Shown one piece after another: positions 53,363-61,280 of a stretch of DNA of 64,000 nucleotides. A program made the position numbers and the translations under genes. The first letter of the stretch is position 1; each line of letters opens with the position of its first letter. The notes beneath the pieces were generated by a model that made no database searches, was not told the origin of the DNA, and saw only the letters and a program-made list of their open reading frames with translations. The DNA is from Pseudomonas saudiphocaensis (lineage in GTDB: Bacteria > Pseudomonadota > Gammaproteobacteria > Pseudomonadales > Pseudomonadaceae), in the NCBI RefSeq assembly GCF_000756775.1, contig NZ_CCSF01000001.1:2170001-2234000 (forward strand), written 5' to 3'.

Positions 53363-55204
53363 TCAAATACCCAGAAGTAGCGGCTCCTCCAGGTCGTCTT
53401 CATTGCGAAGCAGACGCGCCAGCTCCTCGCTCTCACCTAACAGCAGTGCATTGCGCAGGCTCTGGAAGATGCGGCTGGCGTAGCCCAGATCGTTCATCAG
53501 CGAGCTGGTCTGGAGGCCGTCCAGCTGCTTGCTACGCACTGCCATAAACAAGCGCTTGCGAAATTCGCCATCGAAGTCGGCCCCATTCTGATCCAGCCAT
53601 TGCATACGCTCGCGCCACAGGGTTTCAGGCAACTCGGCCCGGTGCAGTGCGCGTAGTTCACGCAGCGTTTCCAGCAAATGGCGGCGCAGTTCGACATAGC
53701 TCGTGCGCGCCACCGACTCCTCCTGACGCAGATAGTGACGCAGATTCTTCTGCAGGTGCTTGGCGTCCTTGACGGCGTCCACCAACTGCAGCGAAACGAC
53801 CTGGCAACTCATCCAGAAGGCCTGGTGCGCCTCATCCTGGGGAAGATGCATGCGCCCCATAAAACTCAGCAGATCGCTGTACACGCCCTTGATATGGCGC
53901 CGGTAGAGCACATCGGCATCCAGCGCATGGGCATCGGGTGCAGCGTTCAATAAATGCTCATCAATCGGCCCTTCCAGCTGCTCCACCGGCAGATACAGGG
54001 CATGGCAAATCACCTCCATGCTCAGACGCCCCATATGGCGCAGCTCGCGGGTCACCGCGCTGGCAGCCGCATCAACCGAATCCAGTGCCTGCTCTTCAAG
54101 GTAACGGGCACGGGTCGGCAACGGCTCAGGCTGTTGTTCGGACACAGCCAGCTCGGTAATCAGCACTTCAGGCTCTTCGATATCTGGCAGCCAGCGCTGC
54201 AGCAAGGTCACCAGACGCGCCTGCCAGAACCAGAACAGCGCCACCCCGAGTGCGTTGAACAGGGTATGGAACAGCGCCAGCTGAAGCAGACTGTTGTCGC
54301 CCAATCCAACCAGCCCGCTTGCCCAGAGCACCAGCCAGCCGAGCGGCTGCAGCAGAATAAAAGCCGCCACCGCAGTGCCGAGGTTGAACAGCACATGCAC
54401 CAGCGCCAGACGTTGACCGCTGCGGTTGCCACCCAGCGCACCCATGATTCCAGTGGTCACGGCGCTGCCGATATTGGCACCGATGGCGACGGCCAGGCTT
54501 TGCGCCAGATCCACCTGACCACTGGCCAGCGCAGCCAGCGTCAGCATCAAGGTGGCGTGACTGGACTGCAGAACCATGGTCAGCAGGGTTCCTACGGCGA
54601 CGAACAGCAACTGCCCGGCCAGACCATCTGCCTGATAGGCAGTCAGATCCATGCCGGCGCCAAACGCGCTGAAGCCTTCTTTGATGCCGTCGATGCCCAG
54701 AAATATAAAGGCGATACCCAGGACAATGCGCCCTGCGGCCTTGCTCTTCGGCCCGTTGAAACCGGCCAGCACGCCGAACACCAGCAATGGCAGAGCCAGT
54801 GGGCTGAGACTGATGTTCTGCCCGGCCAACGCCAGCAGCCAGATACCGAAGCTGGCGCCAAGGTTGGCACCGAACAGAATTGCAATGCCGCCCGCCAGCT
54901 GGATGAGCCCGGTACTGATAAAGGCAATGGTCAGCAATGAAACCAGGGTGGTGGATTGCAGCAGCATGGTGCCGCCGATTCCAAACAGCAGCGCCTTGCC
55001 CGAAGTCGAGGTGCTGCGCCCCAGCAGCTCTTCCAGCTTGCCGCCGGCCAGCTCCCGCAGCCCCTCTTCCAGACACTGCATACCGAATAGGAACAGCGCC
55101 AGACCGGCGCAAAGCTGCAGCCAGCCCTCGCTGGACCAGAATGACCAGGACAGGATTAAGAACCCGAATACGGGCAATGAAAGTTTAAGAAGTCGACTTA
55201 ACAC
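53363..55204 (-). CDS. Na/Pi cotransporter family protein with PhoU-like C-terminal domain
   Basis: Membrane protein of 613 aa taken from the GTG at 55204 (VLSRLLKLSLPVFGFLILSW); no ATG lies near, and the frame is open further upstream so the start is uncertain. The N-terminal ~370 residues contain about nine helices and the two Na/Pi repeat signatures GTMLLQSTTLVSLLTIAFI and VLQSSHATLMLTLAALASG (QSS/QST motifs). The C-terminal ~200 residues are helical and PhoU-like (DAAASAVTRELRHMGRLSMEVI). The YjbB-type combination suggests phosphate export or homeostasis. No pho box was recognised. Confidence 0.87.
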   Translation of the reverse strand: MLSRLLKLSLPVFGFLILSWSFWSSEGWLQLCAGLALFLFGMQCLEEGLRELAGGKLEELLGRSTSTSGKALLFGIGGTMLLQSTTLVSLLTIAFISTGLIQLAGGIAILFGANLGASFGIWLLALAGQNISLSPLALPLLVFGVLAGFNGPKSKAAGRIVLGIAFIFLGIDGIKEGFSAFGAGMDLTAYQADGLAGQLLFVAVGTLLTMVLQSSHATLMLTLAALASGQVDLAQSLAVAIGANIGSAVTTGIMGALGGNRSGQRLALVHVLFNLGTAVAAFILLQPLGWLVLWASGLVGLGDNSLLQLALFHTLFNALGVALFWFWQARLVTLLQRWLPDIEEPEVLITELAVSEQQPEPLPTRARYLEEQALDSVDAAASAVTRELRHMGRLSMEVICHALYLPVEQLEGPIDEHLLNAAPDAHALDADVLYRRHIKGVYSDLLSFMGRMHLPQDEAHQAFWMSCQVVSLQLVDAVKDAKHLQKNLRHYLRQEESVARTSYVELRRHLLETLRELRALHRAELPETLWRERMQWLDQNGADFDGEFRKRLFMAVRSKQLDGLQTSSLMNDLGYASRIFQSLRNALLLGESEELARLLRNEDDLEEPLLLGI

Positions 55205-55302
55205 GTTTCCGGCTTCGCTCGCAGGATAAAGGCGACGAAGCCTACGCCAAGCCTGGAAGGGCCGGAAGTCCCTGCACTTCCGGCTTTGGTATGGCTCGCC
55301 GA

Positions 55303-55644
55303 TCAGTCCTGGCGGTTGTAACCGACGCGGGTGCAGCCAAGGCAACGGGCGAAGGCAGCGGCTCCTGGCTCGACCACCAGGGCATGACCGGTTTCCTTGA
55401 TGCCACCACCCATGGCGGTGAACGGCAGGCTGACGACAAACAGGCCGGCACCGATAACCGTTGCGCCGATCAACAGAGGCCGAGCGATCAGCAGATCACC
55501 CACGATGGAGAAGGCCTTTGGCGCCTCGACGGTGTACATCGGATCACCGCTGACATTCTGATGCGCCGACTGGGCATGCGCTGGCATCGTCAGCAGGCCA
55601 GTGGTAAGGGCCAGGACAACGGCAGTGGAGCGAAACAGTTTCAT
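55303..55644 (-). CDS. Small exported or membrane protein of unknown function
   Basis: 113-aa protein from the ATG at 55644 ([25 protein letters not shown]), whose N-terminus is a signal peptide with cleavage after AHA. A second hydrophobic stretch ([30 protein letters not shown], ~55-85) should span the membrane. A cysteine pair follows (RCLGC). Similar proteins in Pseudomonas are often labelled multidrug transporter without evidence, and I see no transporter features. An extended -10 (TGCTATAGT, complement of 55696-55704) lies about 50 bp upstream. Confidence 0.75.
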   Translation of the reverse strand: MKLFRSTAVVLALTTGLLTMPAHAQSAHQNVSGDPMYTVEAPKAFSIVGDLLIARPLLIGATVIGAGLFVVSLPFTAMGGGIKETGHALVVEPGAAAFARCLGCTRVGYNRQD

Positions 55645-55695
55645 GATGTGATCCTTCATCTGGGCGCAACAGGGCGGTTTATTTTCGTGCTGGTC

Positions 55696-55704
55696 ACTAT
55701 AGCA
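55696..55704 (-). promoter_or_regulatory. Candidate extended -10 promoter of the small membrane-protein gene
   Basis: On the minus strand the sequence reads TGCTATAGT, an extended -10 with TATAGT. The expected -35 position shows only a weak match. It would give a leader of roughly 45 nt before the ATG at 55644. Confidence 0.35.
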
Positions 55705-55796
55705 GCGGCCAGTGCCTGCCGATCGTGAACGCCGTCAACCCCTGTAGTGTTGATGCAGGTCGCATTAACGGTCTGAGTCCAAGCCGTTCGCCAAGC

Positions 55797-56609
55797 TTAA
55801 CGCTGGCATCGGATGCAATGGACACTGGCACGCTGGCCCAGGCGGGTTTCACGCAGGGTCGAACCACAGTTTTTACAGAACTCACCGCCGCGACCGTAGA
55901 CGAACAACTCCTGCTGGAAGTAGCCCGGTTTGCCATCCCCACCGACGAAGTCGCGCAACGTAGTGCCGCCGCGCTCGATGGCACAGGCCAGGATGCGCCT
56001 GATCTCTTCGGCCAGTTTCAGATAGCGCGCCCGCGATACCGTGCCGACGGCGCGACGCGGGTCGATCCCAGCGGCGAACAGCGCCTCGCTGGCGTAGATA
56101 TTGCCCACTCCCACCACGACCGCGTTATCCATGATGAAGGGTTTGACCGCCATGCTGCGCCCGCGCGACATGCGGAACAGCCGGTCGCCGTCAAATTCGT
56201 CGCCAAGCGGCTCCGGCCCCAGGCTCGCCAGCAGCGTGTGGCTCAGCGGGTCATTACTCCAGAGCAACGCACCGAAACGCCGCGGATCGGTGTAGCGCAG
56301 CGCCATGCCAGACTCCAGCACGATATCCACATGCTCGTGCTTGCCGTGCGGCAGCTCTGCATCCACCAATCGCAGACTGCCGGACATGCCCAGATGGGCA
56401 ATCAGCGTCCCCGCCTCGGCCTTGATCAAAAGGTACTTGGCGCGCCGCTCCACCGCTTCGATTCGCTGGCCGGACAGCCGCACGTCGAGATCCTCCGGGA
56501 TCGGCCAGCGCAAGCGGCGCTCGCGCACGATCACGCGGGTAACGCGCTGCCCAACGAGATACGGCTCGATGCCGCGACGGGTGGTTTCGACTTCTGGAAG
56601 CTCAGGCAT
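55797..56609 (-). CDS. mutM: Formamidopyrimidine-DNA glycosylase
   Basis: Bifunctional glycosylase/AP lyase that removes 8-oxoguanine and formamidopyrimidines. The ATG at 56609 gives [20 protein letters not shown] with the catalytic N-terminal proline exposed after Met removal, and the protein is 270 aa. The catalytic Lys region is [22 protein letters not shown]; the helix-two-turn-helix DNA-binding segment is [18 protein letters not shown]-terminal zinc finger reads C-x2-C-x16-C-x2-C ([11 protein letters not shown] to CIRCQR). It is divergent from the PfpI-family gene. Confidence 0.96.
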   Translation of the reverse strand: MPELPEVETTRRGIEPYLVGQRVTRVIVRERRLRWPIPEDLDVRLSGQRIEAVERRAKYLLIKAEAGTLIAHLGMSGSLRLVDAELPHGKHEHVDIVLESGMALRYTDPRRFGALLWSNDPLSHTLLASLGPEPLGDEFDGDRLFRMSRGRSMAVKPFIMDNAVVVGVGNIYASEALFAAGIDPRRAVGTVSRARYLKLAEEIRRILACAIERGGTTLRDFVGGDGKPGYFQQELFVYGRGGEFCKNCGSTLRETRLGQRASVHCIRCQR

Positions 56610-56775
56610 GACGGAGAGGCAGTAAAAAAATTTGGCGAATCCTAGCATGGGCGTACGCATCGGGACCTCGCATGCGGGTCTGCTACCGGCTGTAGAGAGA
56701 GGCGAACTTTCCCGACGGCGCGCGGCCCACCTTCAGACGGCCCGCATTCCGCGGCCCAACCAACGGAGGCACGCT

Positions 56776-57315
56776 ATGACCCAAGCGCTGACAGGCAAAC
56801 GTGTGGCGATCCTACTGACCGATGGCTTCGAGCAGGTGGAGATGACCGGCCCCAAAGAGGCTCTGGAAAAAGCCGGTGCCAAGGTCGAACTGATTTCGGC
56901 GGAGTCAGGCACCGTAAAAGGCTGGAACCACACCACGCCAGCTGATGAATTCCCGGTCGACCACACTTTCGACAGTATCCAGATGGACGACTACGACGCC
57001 CTGCTGCTACCCGGTGGCGTCGTCAACTCCGACACCATCCGCACCGATGAAATGGCGCAGGAACTGGTGCGCGACGCGGCACGCGCGAACAAGACCATCG
57101 CAGTGATCTGCCACGGCGGCTGGCTGCTGATATCGGCCGACCTGGTCAAGGGCAAGCGCATGACCAGCTGGCCCTCGCTGATCGACGACCTGAAGAACGC
57201 CGGCGCCGAATGGGTCGATGAGCAGGTGGTGGTCGATGGCCATCTGATCAGCAGCCGCAAACCCGATGACATTCCGGCGTTCAACGAGGCCGTGATCAAG
57301 GCCCTCTCGACCTGA
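56776..57315 (+). CDS. pfpI: PfpI/DJ-1 family protein
   Basis: 179-aa member of the DJ-1/PfpI superfamily of class I glutamine amidotransferase-like proteins. The ATG at 56776 (MTQALTGKRVAILLTDGFEQVE) follows CGGAGG; longer frames upstream are not supported. Landmarks are LLLPGGVVNSD, the nucleophile elbow with Cys112 (AVICHGGWLLISADLVKGKRMTSWPSL) and the conserved glutamate in DGFEQVEM. In P. aeruginosa a homologue at this position affects stress resistance and mutation frequency; protease, deglycase or chaperone activity is debated. It is upstream of the RlmI-type methyltransferase gene. Confidence 0.88.
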   Translation: MTQALTGKRVAILLTDGFEQVEMTGPKEALEKAGAKVELISAESGTVKGWNHTTPADEFPVDHTFDSIQMDDYDALLLPGGVVNSDTIRTDEMAQELVRDAARANKTIAVICHGGWLLISADLVKGKRMTSWPSLIDDLKNAGAEWVDEQVVVDGHLISSRKPDDIPAFNEAVIKALST

Positions 57316-57348
57316 ACAACGCGACGAGCCCGGACGCGCCTCAGCCGT

Positions 57349-57378
57349 TTGAGGCTTGCGGCCCGGCGCTCCTATACA
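57349..57378 (+). promoter_or_regulatory. Candidate sigma-70 promoter of the RlmI-type gene
   Basis: TTGAGG (57349-57354) and TATACA (57373-57378) are 18 bp apart, and the start codon lies 29 bp after the -10. The match is good by eye but unscored. Confidence 0.5.
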
Positions 57379-57407
57379 ATGGCCGCCCCCTGATCCGGAG
57401 CGCCCTC

Positions 57408-58604
57408 ATGACCCTGCCCAGCCTGCGCCTTAAAGCCAACGCCGATCGCCGCCTGCGCGCCGGTCATTTGTGGGTTTACAGCAATGAAGTGGACACCGCC
57501 GCCACGCCGCTGAACGCCTTCGCCGCGGGCGATCAGGCCACCCTGGAAGCTGCCGGCGGCAAGCCCCTGGGCATCGTCGGGATCTCGCCAAACAACCTGA
57601 TCTGCGCACGCCTGCTGTCACGCGACATCAGGTACAGCCTGGACAAGTCATTGCTGGTTCATCGCATCCAGGTCGCCCTTAGCCTGCGTGAGCGCCTCTT
57701 CGACCAGCCGTGCTATCGCCTGATCTACGCGGACGCCGATCTGCTACCCGGCCTGATCGTAGACCGCTTCCACGACCACCTGGTGGTACAGATCGCGTCG
57801 GCAACCATGGAGCGCAGCAAGGACGCCATCCTCGAAGCCCTGGTACAGGTGCTCAAGCCACGCGGCGTGCTGTGGAAGAACGACTCCGCTGCCCGTGATG
57901 CCGACGGCCTGGAACGCTACGTGGACACCGCCTTCGGTGTGGTACCGGAATGGCTCGACCTGGAAGAGAACGGCGTAAAGTTTCAGACCCCGGTGGTACA
58001 GGGCCAGAAGAGCGGCTGGCTCTACGATCACCGTTTGAACCGCGCGCGGCTGGCGCCCTACGTCAAGGGCAAGCGGGTGCTTGATCTGTTCTGCAACGTC
58101 GGCGGCTGGGGCGTCCAGGCCGCAGCGTTCGGCGCCAGCGAAGTGTTCTGCGTCGATGGTTCTGCGTTCGCCCTCGATGCCGTCGAACGCAATGCCGCCC
58201 TCAACGGCGTGGCGGAAAAGATCACCTGTGTCGAAGGCGACATCTTCGAAGCCTTGAAGGAATTGAAGAACGCCGAGGAACGCTTCGATGTGGTCATCAC
58301 CGACCCGCCTGCATTCGTCAAGCGCAAGAAGGATCTGAAGAACGGTGAGGCCGCCTACCGCCGGCTCAACGAACAGGCCATGCGCCTGCTCGGCAAGGAC
58401 GGCATTCTGGTCAGCGCCAGCTGCTCGATGCACCTGCCCGAAGACAATCTGCAAAATATCCTGCTCGGCAGTGCACGCCATCTGGACCGCAACATCCAGC
58501 TGCTGGAGCGCGGCGGCCAGGGTCCGGATCATCCGGTGCATCCGGCGATCCCGGAAACCCGCTACATCAAAAGCCTGATCTGCCGATTGTTGCCCAACGC
58601 CTGA
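57408..58604 (+). CDS. rlmI: Class I SAM-dependent rRNA methyltransferase (RlmI family)
   Basis: 398-aa methyltransferase of the RlmI type, which makes m5C1962 in 23S rRNA of E. coli. An N-terminal PUA domain (~1-80, LRLKANADRRLRAGHLWVYSNEVD) is followed by a linker and a Rossmann-like catalytic domain. Motif I is VLDLFCNVGGWGVQAAAFGA, motif IV is VVITDPPAFVKRKKDLKNGEAAYRRLN, and the C-terminal catalytic cysteine segment is LVSASCSMHL. The EGQKTGWFxDHR signature reads VQGQKSGWLYDHRLNR. The RlmI symbol is a family-level call; specificity was not tested. Confidence 0.87.
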   Translation: MTLPSLRLKANADRRLRAGHLWVYSNEVDTAATPLNAFAAGDQATLEAAGGKPLGIVGISPNNLICARLLSRDIRYSLDKSLLVHRIQVALSLRERLFDQPCYRLIYADADLLPGLIVDRFHDHLVVQIASATMERSKDAILEALVQVLKPRGVLWKNDSAARDADGLERYVDTAFGVVPEWLDLEENGVKFQTPVVQGQKSGWLYDHRLNRARLAPYVKGKRVLDLFCNVGGWGVQAAAFGASEVFCVDGSAFALDAVERNAALNGVAEKITCVEGDIFEALKELKNAEERFDVVITDPPAFVKRKKDLKNGEAAYRRLNEQAMRLLGKDGILVSASCSMHLPEDNLQNILLGSARHLDRNIQLLERGGQGPDHPVHPAIPETRYIKSLICRLLPNA

Positions 58605-58650
58605 TTGCTCTGTCCGCAGAGAGCTGTCAGGCGGGATGATGCTCTGTAAC

Positions 58651-58680
58651 GGTGGATAAGCTTCGCGTTATCCACCCTAC
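58651..58680. repeat. Palindromic intergenic repeat, copy 2 (GTAGGGTGGA family)
   Basis: GGTGGATAA (58651-58659) pairs with TTATCCACC (58668-58676) around an 8-nt loop, and the outer sequence continues CCTAC, which on the minus strand reads GTAGGGTGGATAA. Size, loop length and the GTAGGGTGGA start agree with the copy at 1600-1625. It may also terminate the rlmI transcript. Confidence 0.55.
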
Positions 58681-58765
58681 GCAGACAAATGCAGGGGAAA
58701 CGGCGCAACGCCTTTTCCCGTTGCCCCGCCATCCCCCTTCTGCACTGCCCAGGGTTCGGGCAGTC

Positions 58766-58780
58766 GCACCCACAAGGTGC
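58766..58780. promoter_or_regulatory. NtrC-like enhancer dyad
   Basis: GCACC-CACAA-GGTGC is a perfect 5-bp inverted repeat with the 5-bp spacer of classical NtrC sites (GCACC-N5-GGTGC, as in enterobacterial glnA). It lies 125 bp upstream of the conserved GC of the sigma-54 promoter, the usual enhancer distance. A second, weak half-match (TGCACT) begins at 58741. Confidence 0.6.
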
Positions 58781-58890
58781 ATTTCCCTTATCTCTTGGTT
58801 GCCGAAACCGCCATTTCGCCGGCCGACTCGCGCAATGCGCAGCCTGGTCTAGGCTTGAAAACGTGACGTGACGCGGGCTCGCCCGGCTCC

Positions 58891-58907
58891 CTGGCGTGCT
58901 TATTGCC
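58891..58907 (+). promoter_or_regulatory. Sigma-54 (RpoN) promoter
   Basis: CTGGCGTGCTTATTGCC matches the -24/-12 consensus TGGCAC-N5-TTGC, with invariant GG at 58893-58894 and GC at 58905-58906 separated by exactly 10 bp. Transcription would begin about 12 bp later, giving a leader of about 85 nt to the ATG at 59003. Confidence 0.7.
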
Positions 58908-59002
58908 TGCCCGTCGAATCACGACCACAACAACCATGAACGGCTGCTTGGCACCTGACGCGCCTCGAATACGAGGCTGCTGCGCCGAGATAGGGAAGGG
59001 TA

Positions 59003-60121
59003 ATGGACGATCAAGCCGGGGACCGACCGTTCCTGCAGTTTCGTAACGTGAAGAAGACCTACGATCACAAGACGCTGGTGGTCGAGGACTTCAATCTGAA
59101 CGTGGCCAAGGGCGAGTTCATCACCCTGCTCGGCCCATCCGGTTCGGGCAAGACCACCTGCCTGATGATGCTCGCCGGCTTCGAGGACGTGACCAGCGGC
59201 GAGATCCTTATCAACGGCCGGCCAATCACCAGCATCGCGCCCTACCGCCGCAACATCGGCATGGTCTTTCAGCAATACGCGCTGTTCCCGCACATGACCA
59301 TTCGCGAAAACCTTGCCTACCCGCTGAAGATCCGCAAGCAGACGCGTGAGCACATCGAGCAGCGCGTCGACCAGTACCTGGCGCTGATCGAGCTGCAACA
59401 GTTCGGCGGGCGCTATCCGGCGCAACTCTCGGGTGGCCAGCGCCAGCGCGTGGCCCTGGCCCGTGCGCTGATCTTCGCGCCCGACATCGTGCTGATGGAC
59501 GAGCCGCTCGGTGCGCTGGACAAGAAACTGCGCGAGCAGATGCAGTTCGAGATCAAGCGGCTGCACGACCAGCTCGGTTTCACGGTGATCTACGTCACCC
59601 ACGACCAGACCGAAGCCCTGACCATGTCCGATCGCATCGCCGTATTCAACCAGGGCGTGGTGCAGCAGTGCGCACCGCCCGACGTGCTCTATGAACGGCC
59701 GGCCAACCTCTTCGTCGCCGATTTCATCGGAGAGAGCAACAAGCTGCGCGGCACCATCGAGGCGGTCGCAGCCGACCGCGTCCAGGTGCGCCTCAACGAC
59801 GGCGGCCTGGTCAGCACGCTGAAGGCCAACTGCGTGACTCCGGGCCAGCCCACCACGGTTTCGATCCGCCCGGAAAAGCTCACCTTCACCGAGCGCCTCG
59901 GCGATGCCGGCAACCGGGTTCGCGCACGTTTCGTCACCAGCCACTACGTCGGCGAATATATTCGCTACCACTTCGAGACGGCCAACGGCAGCGAGCTGGT
60001 GGTGAAGAACATGAACGACAGTTCGGCGCCGCCCCTGGCAACCGGCGACGAGATCGACCTGGCCTGGCTTCCTCAGGACAGCCAGGCCCTGGACGGACAG
60101 GAGTCCCCCAAACCGCAGTAA
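59003..60121 (+). CDS. ABC importer ATP-binding protein, polyamine (PotA) type
   Basis: 372-aa ATPase of a spermidine/putrescine-class importer. Walker A is GPSGSGKTTCLMM, the Q-loop FQQYALFPHMTIRENLAYPL, the signature LSGGQRQRVALARAL, Walker B VLMDEPLGALD and the H-loop VIYVTHDQTEALT. The C-terminal ~130 residues form the regulatory TOBE-like beta domain (VSIRPEKLTFTERLG). It is the first gene of a four-gene set (ATPase, binding protein, two permeases) behind a sigma-54 promoter, which suggests nitrogen-controlled expression. The substrate is not determined by sequence. Confidence 0.92.
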   Translation: MDDQAGDRPFLQFRNVKKTYDHKTLVVEDFNLNVAKGEFITLLGPSGSGKTTCLMMLAGFEDVTSGEILINGRPITSIAPYRRNIGMVFQQYALFPHMTIRENLAYPLKIRKQTREHIEQRVDQYLALIELQQFGGRYPAQLSGGQRQRVALARALIFAPDIVLMDEPLGALDKKLREQMQFEIKRLHDQLGFTVIYVTHDQTEALTMSDRIAVFNQGVVQQCAPPDVLYERPANLFVADFIGESNKLRGTIEAVAADRVQVRLNDGGLVSTLKANCVTPGQPTTVSIRPEKLTFTERLGDAGNRVRARFVTSHYVGEYIRYHFETANGSELVVKNMNDSSAPPLATGDEIDLAWLPQDSQALDGQESPKPQ

Positions 60122-60154
60122 ACAGACCCATGCAACAGGCAACGGAGCACACAG

Positions 60155-61228
60155 ATGGCTAGATCATTGACTACCAGCGTTTCCGCATTCGCCCTGAGCG
60201 CCGCGCTGGCGGCGGCATCCATGACCACCCACGCCCAGGAATCGCTGACCGTCGTGTCCTGGGGCGGATCCTATGGCGCTGCGCAGCAGAAGCACGTCAT
60301 CGACCCGTTCCAGAAGGACACAGGCGTGCGCGTGCTGTTCGAAGACTATTCCGGCGGCGTCGCCGAGATGAAGGCGCAGGTGGAGTCCGGCAATATCCAG
60401 TGGGATGTGGTCGACTTCGAGGTGATCGACCTCGAGCGCGCCTGTTCCGAAGGTCTGCTTGAAGAAGTGCCGCGCGACATTCTCCCCGCCGGGGTCGACG
60501 GCACGCCAGCCGAAGAGGATTTCATTCCCGAGGCGCTGGCCAGCGAGTGCGCGGTGGGCAACATCGTCTGGTCGGTGGTGTTCGCCTATAACGAGCGCAC
60601 CATCGGCGACACCAAGGCGGCCTCGCTCACCGACTTCTTCGACACCAGCAAGATTCCCGGCAAGCGCGCCCTGCGCAAGCGCCCGCAGGTGAACATGGAG
60701 TGGGCGCTGATGGCCGATGGCGTGGCGCCTGAAGATGTCTACGAGGTGCTGGCCACCCCGGAAGGCCAGCAGCAGGCCTTCGACAAGCTCGACACCCTGA
60801 AGAAGGACATCATCTGGTTCGAGTCCTGGTCACAGGCACCGCAACTGCTCAACGACGGCGGCGCGGTGCTGGTGCAGTCGGCCAACGGCCGCTTCTACGA
60901 CGCCATTCGCCAGGAGAACAAGCCCTTCGTCATCGTCTGGGACGGCCACGTCTACGACCTTGATGCCTGGGCCGTGCTCAAGGGCACGCCGAAAAAGGAG
61001 CTGGCCTTCAAGTTCATCGCTTACGCCACCCAATCCAAGCCGTTGGCCGGCATGCCGGACGTCGCCTATGGCCCGACGCGCAAGTCGTCCTTGCCGCTGG
61101 CAGATCAGACCGCCGCGCCGCACCTGCCGACCGCGCACCTGGACAAGGGCATCCAGGCCGGTTCGGAGTTCTGGGCCGACTATGGTGAAGCCCTCGGCGA
61201 ACGCTTCAACGAGTGGCTGTTGAAATGA
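60155..61228 (+). CDS. Periplasmic substrate-binding protein, polyamine (PotD/PotF) type
   Basis: 357-aa solute-binding protein with a signal peptide (residues 1-28, SVSAFALSAALAAASMTTHAQ). The mature start LTVVSWGGSYGAAQQKHVIDPFQKDTGVRV is typical for the bacterial solute-binding family 8 that includes PotD and many opine, amine or sulfonate binders. FEDYSGGVAEMKAQVESGNIQWDVVDFE matches the ligand-site loop. The AKDxxYD-like acidic residues expected for polyamines could not be confirmed, so polyamine specificity is uncertain. It lies 33 bp downstream of the ATPase gene. Confidence 0.9.
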   Translation: MARSLTTSVSAFALSAALAAASMTTHAQESLTVVSWGGSYGAAQQKHVIDPFQKDTGVRVLFEDYSGGVAEMKAQVESGNIQWDVVDFEVIDLERACSEGLLEEVPRDILPAGVDGTPAEEDFIPEALASECAVGNIVWSVVFAYNERTIGDTKAASLTDFFDTSKIPGKRALRKRPQVNMEWALMADGVAPEDVYEVLATPEGQQQAFDKLDTLKKDIIWFESWSQAPQLLNDGGAVLVQSANGRFYDAIRQENKPFVIVWDGHVYDLDAWAVLKGTPKKELAFKFIAYATQSKPLAGMPDVAYGPTRKSSLPLADQTAAPHLPTAHLDKGIQAGSEFWADYGEALGERFNEWLLK

Positions 61229-61280
61229 TCGCCCTGCACCCCTCCGCCTCGGCGAAGGGGTGCAACAACGGAGTATCGCT

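Larger units (their letters stand above)
58605..59002 (+). other. 398-bp regulatory region upstream of the ABC importer operon
   Basis: No convincing gene was found; a 66-codon frame starting at 58652 crosses the palindromic repeat and the NtrC-like dyad, and has no Shine-Dalgarno sequence. In order the region contains a palindromic repeat (58651-58680), an NtrC-like dyad (58766-58780), a sigma-54 promoter (58891-58907), a small hairpin GCCTCG/CGAGGC (58962-58977) and an AGGGAAGGG ribosome binding site before the ATG at 59003. Confidence 0.7.

Noticed and set aside
58652-58852. Possible 66-codon gene in the leader of the ABC operon
   Set aside because: It starts within the palindromic repeat, spans the NtrC-like dyad, and shows no ribosome binding site or family resemblance.
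58919-60142. 407-codon minus-strand frame opposite the PotA-type ATPase
   Set aside because: It is the antisense shadow of an intact ABC ATPase, with no domain.
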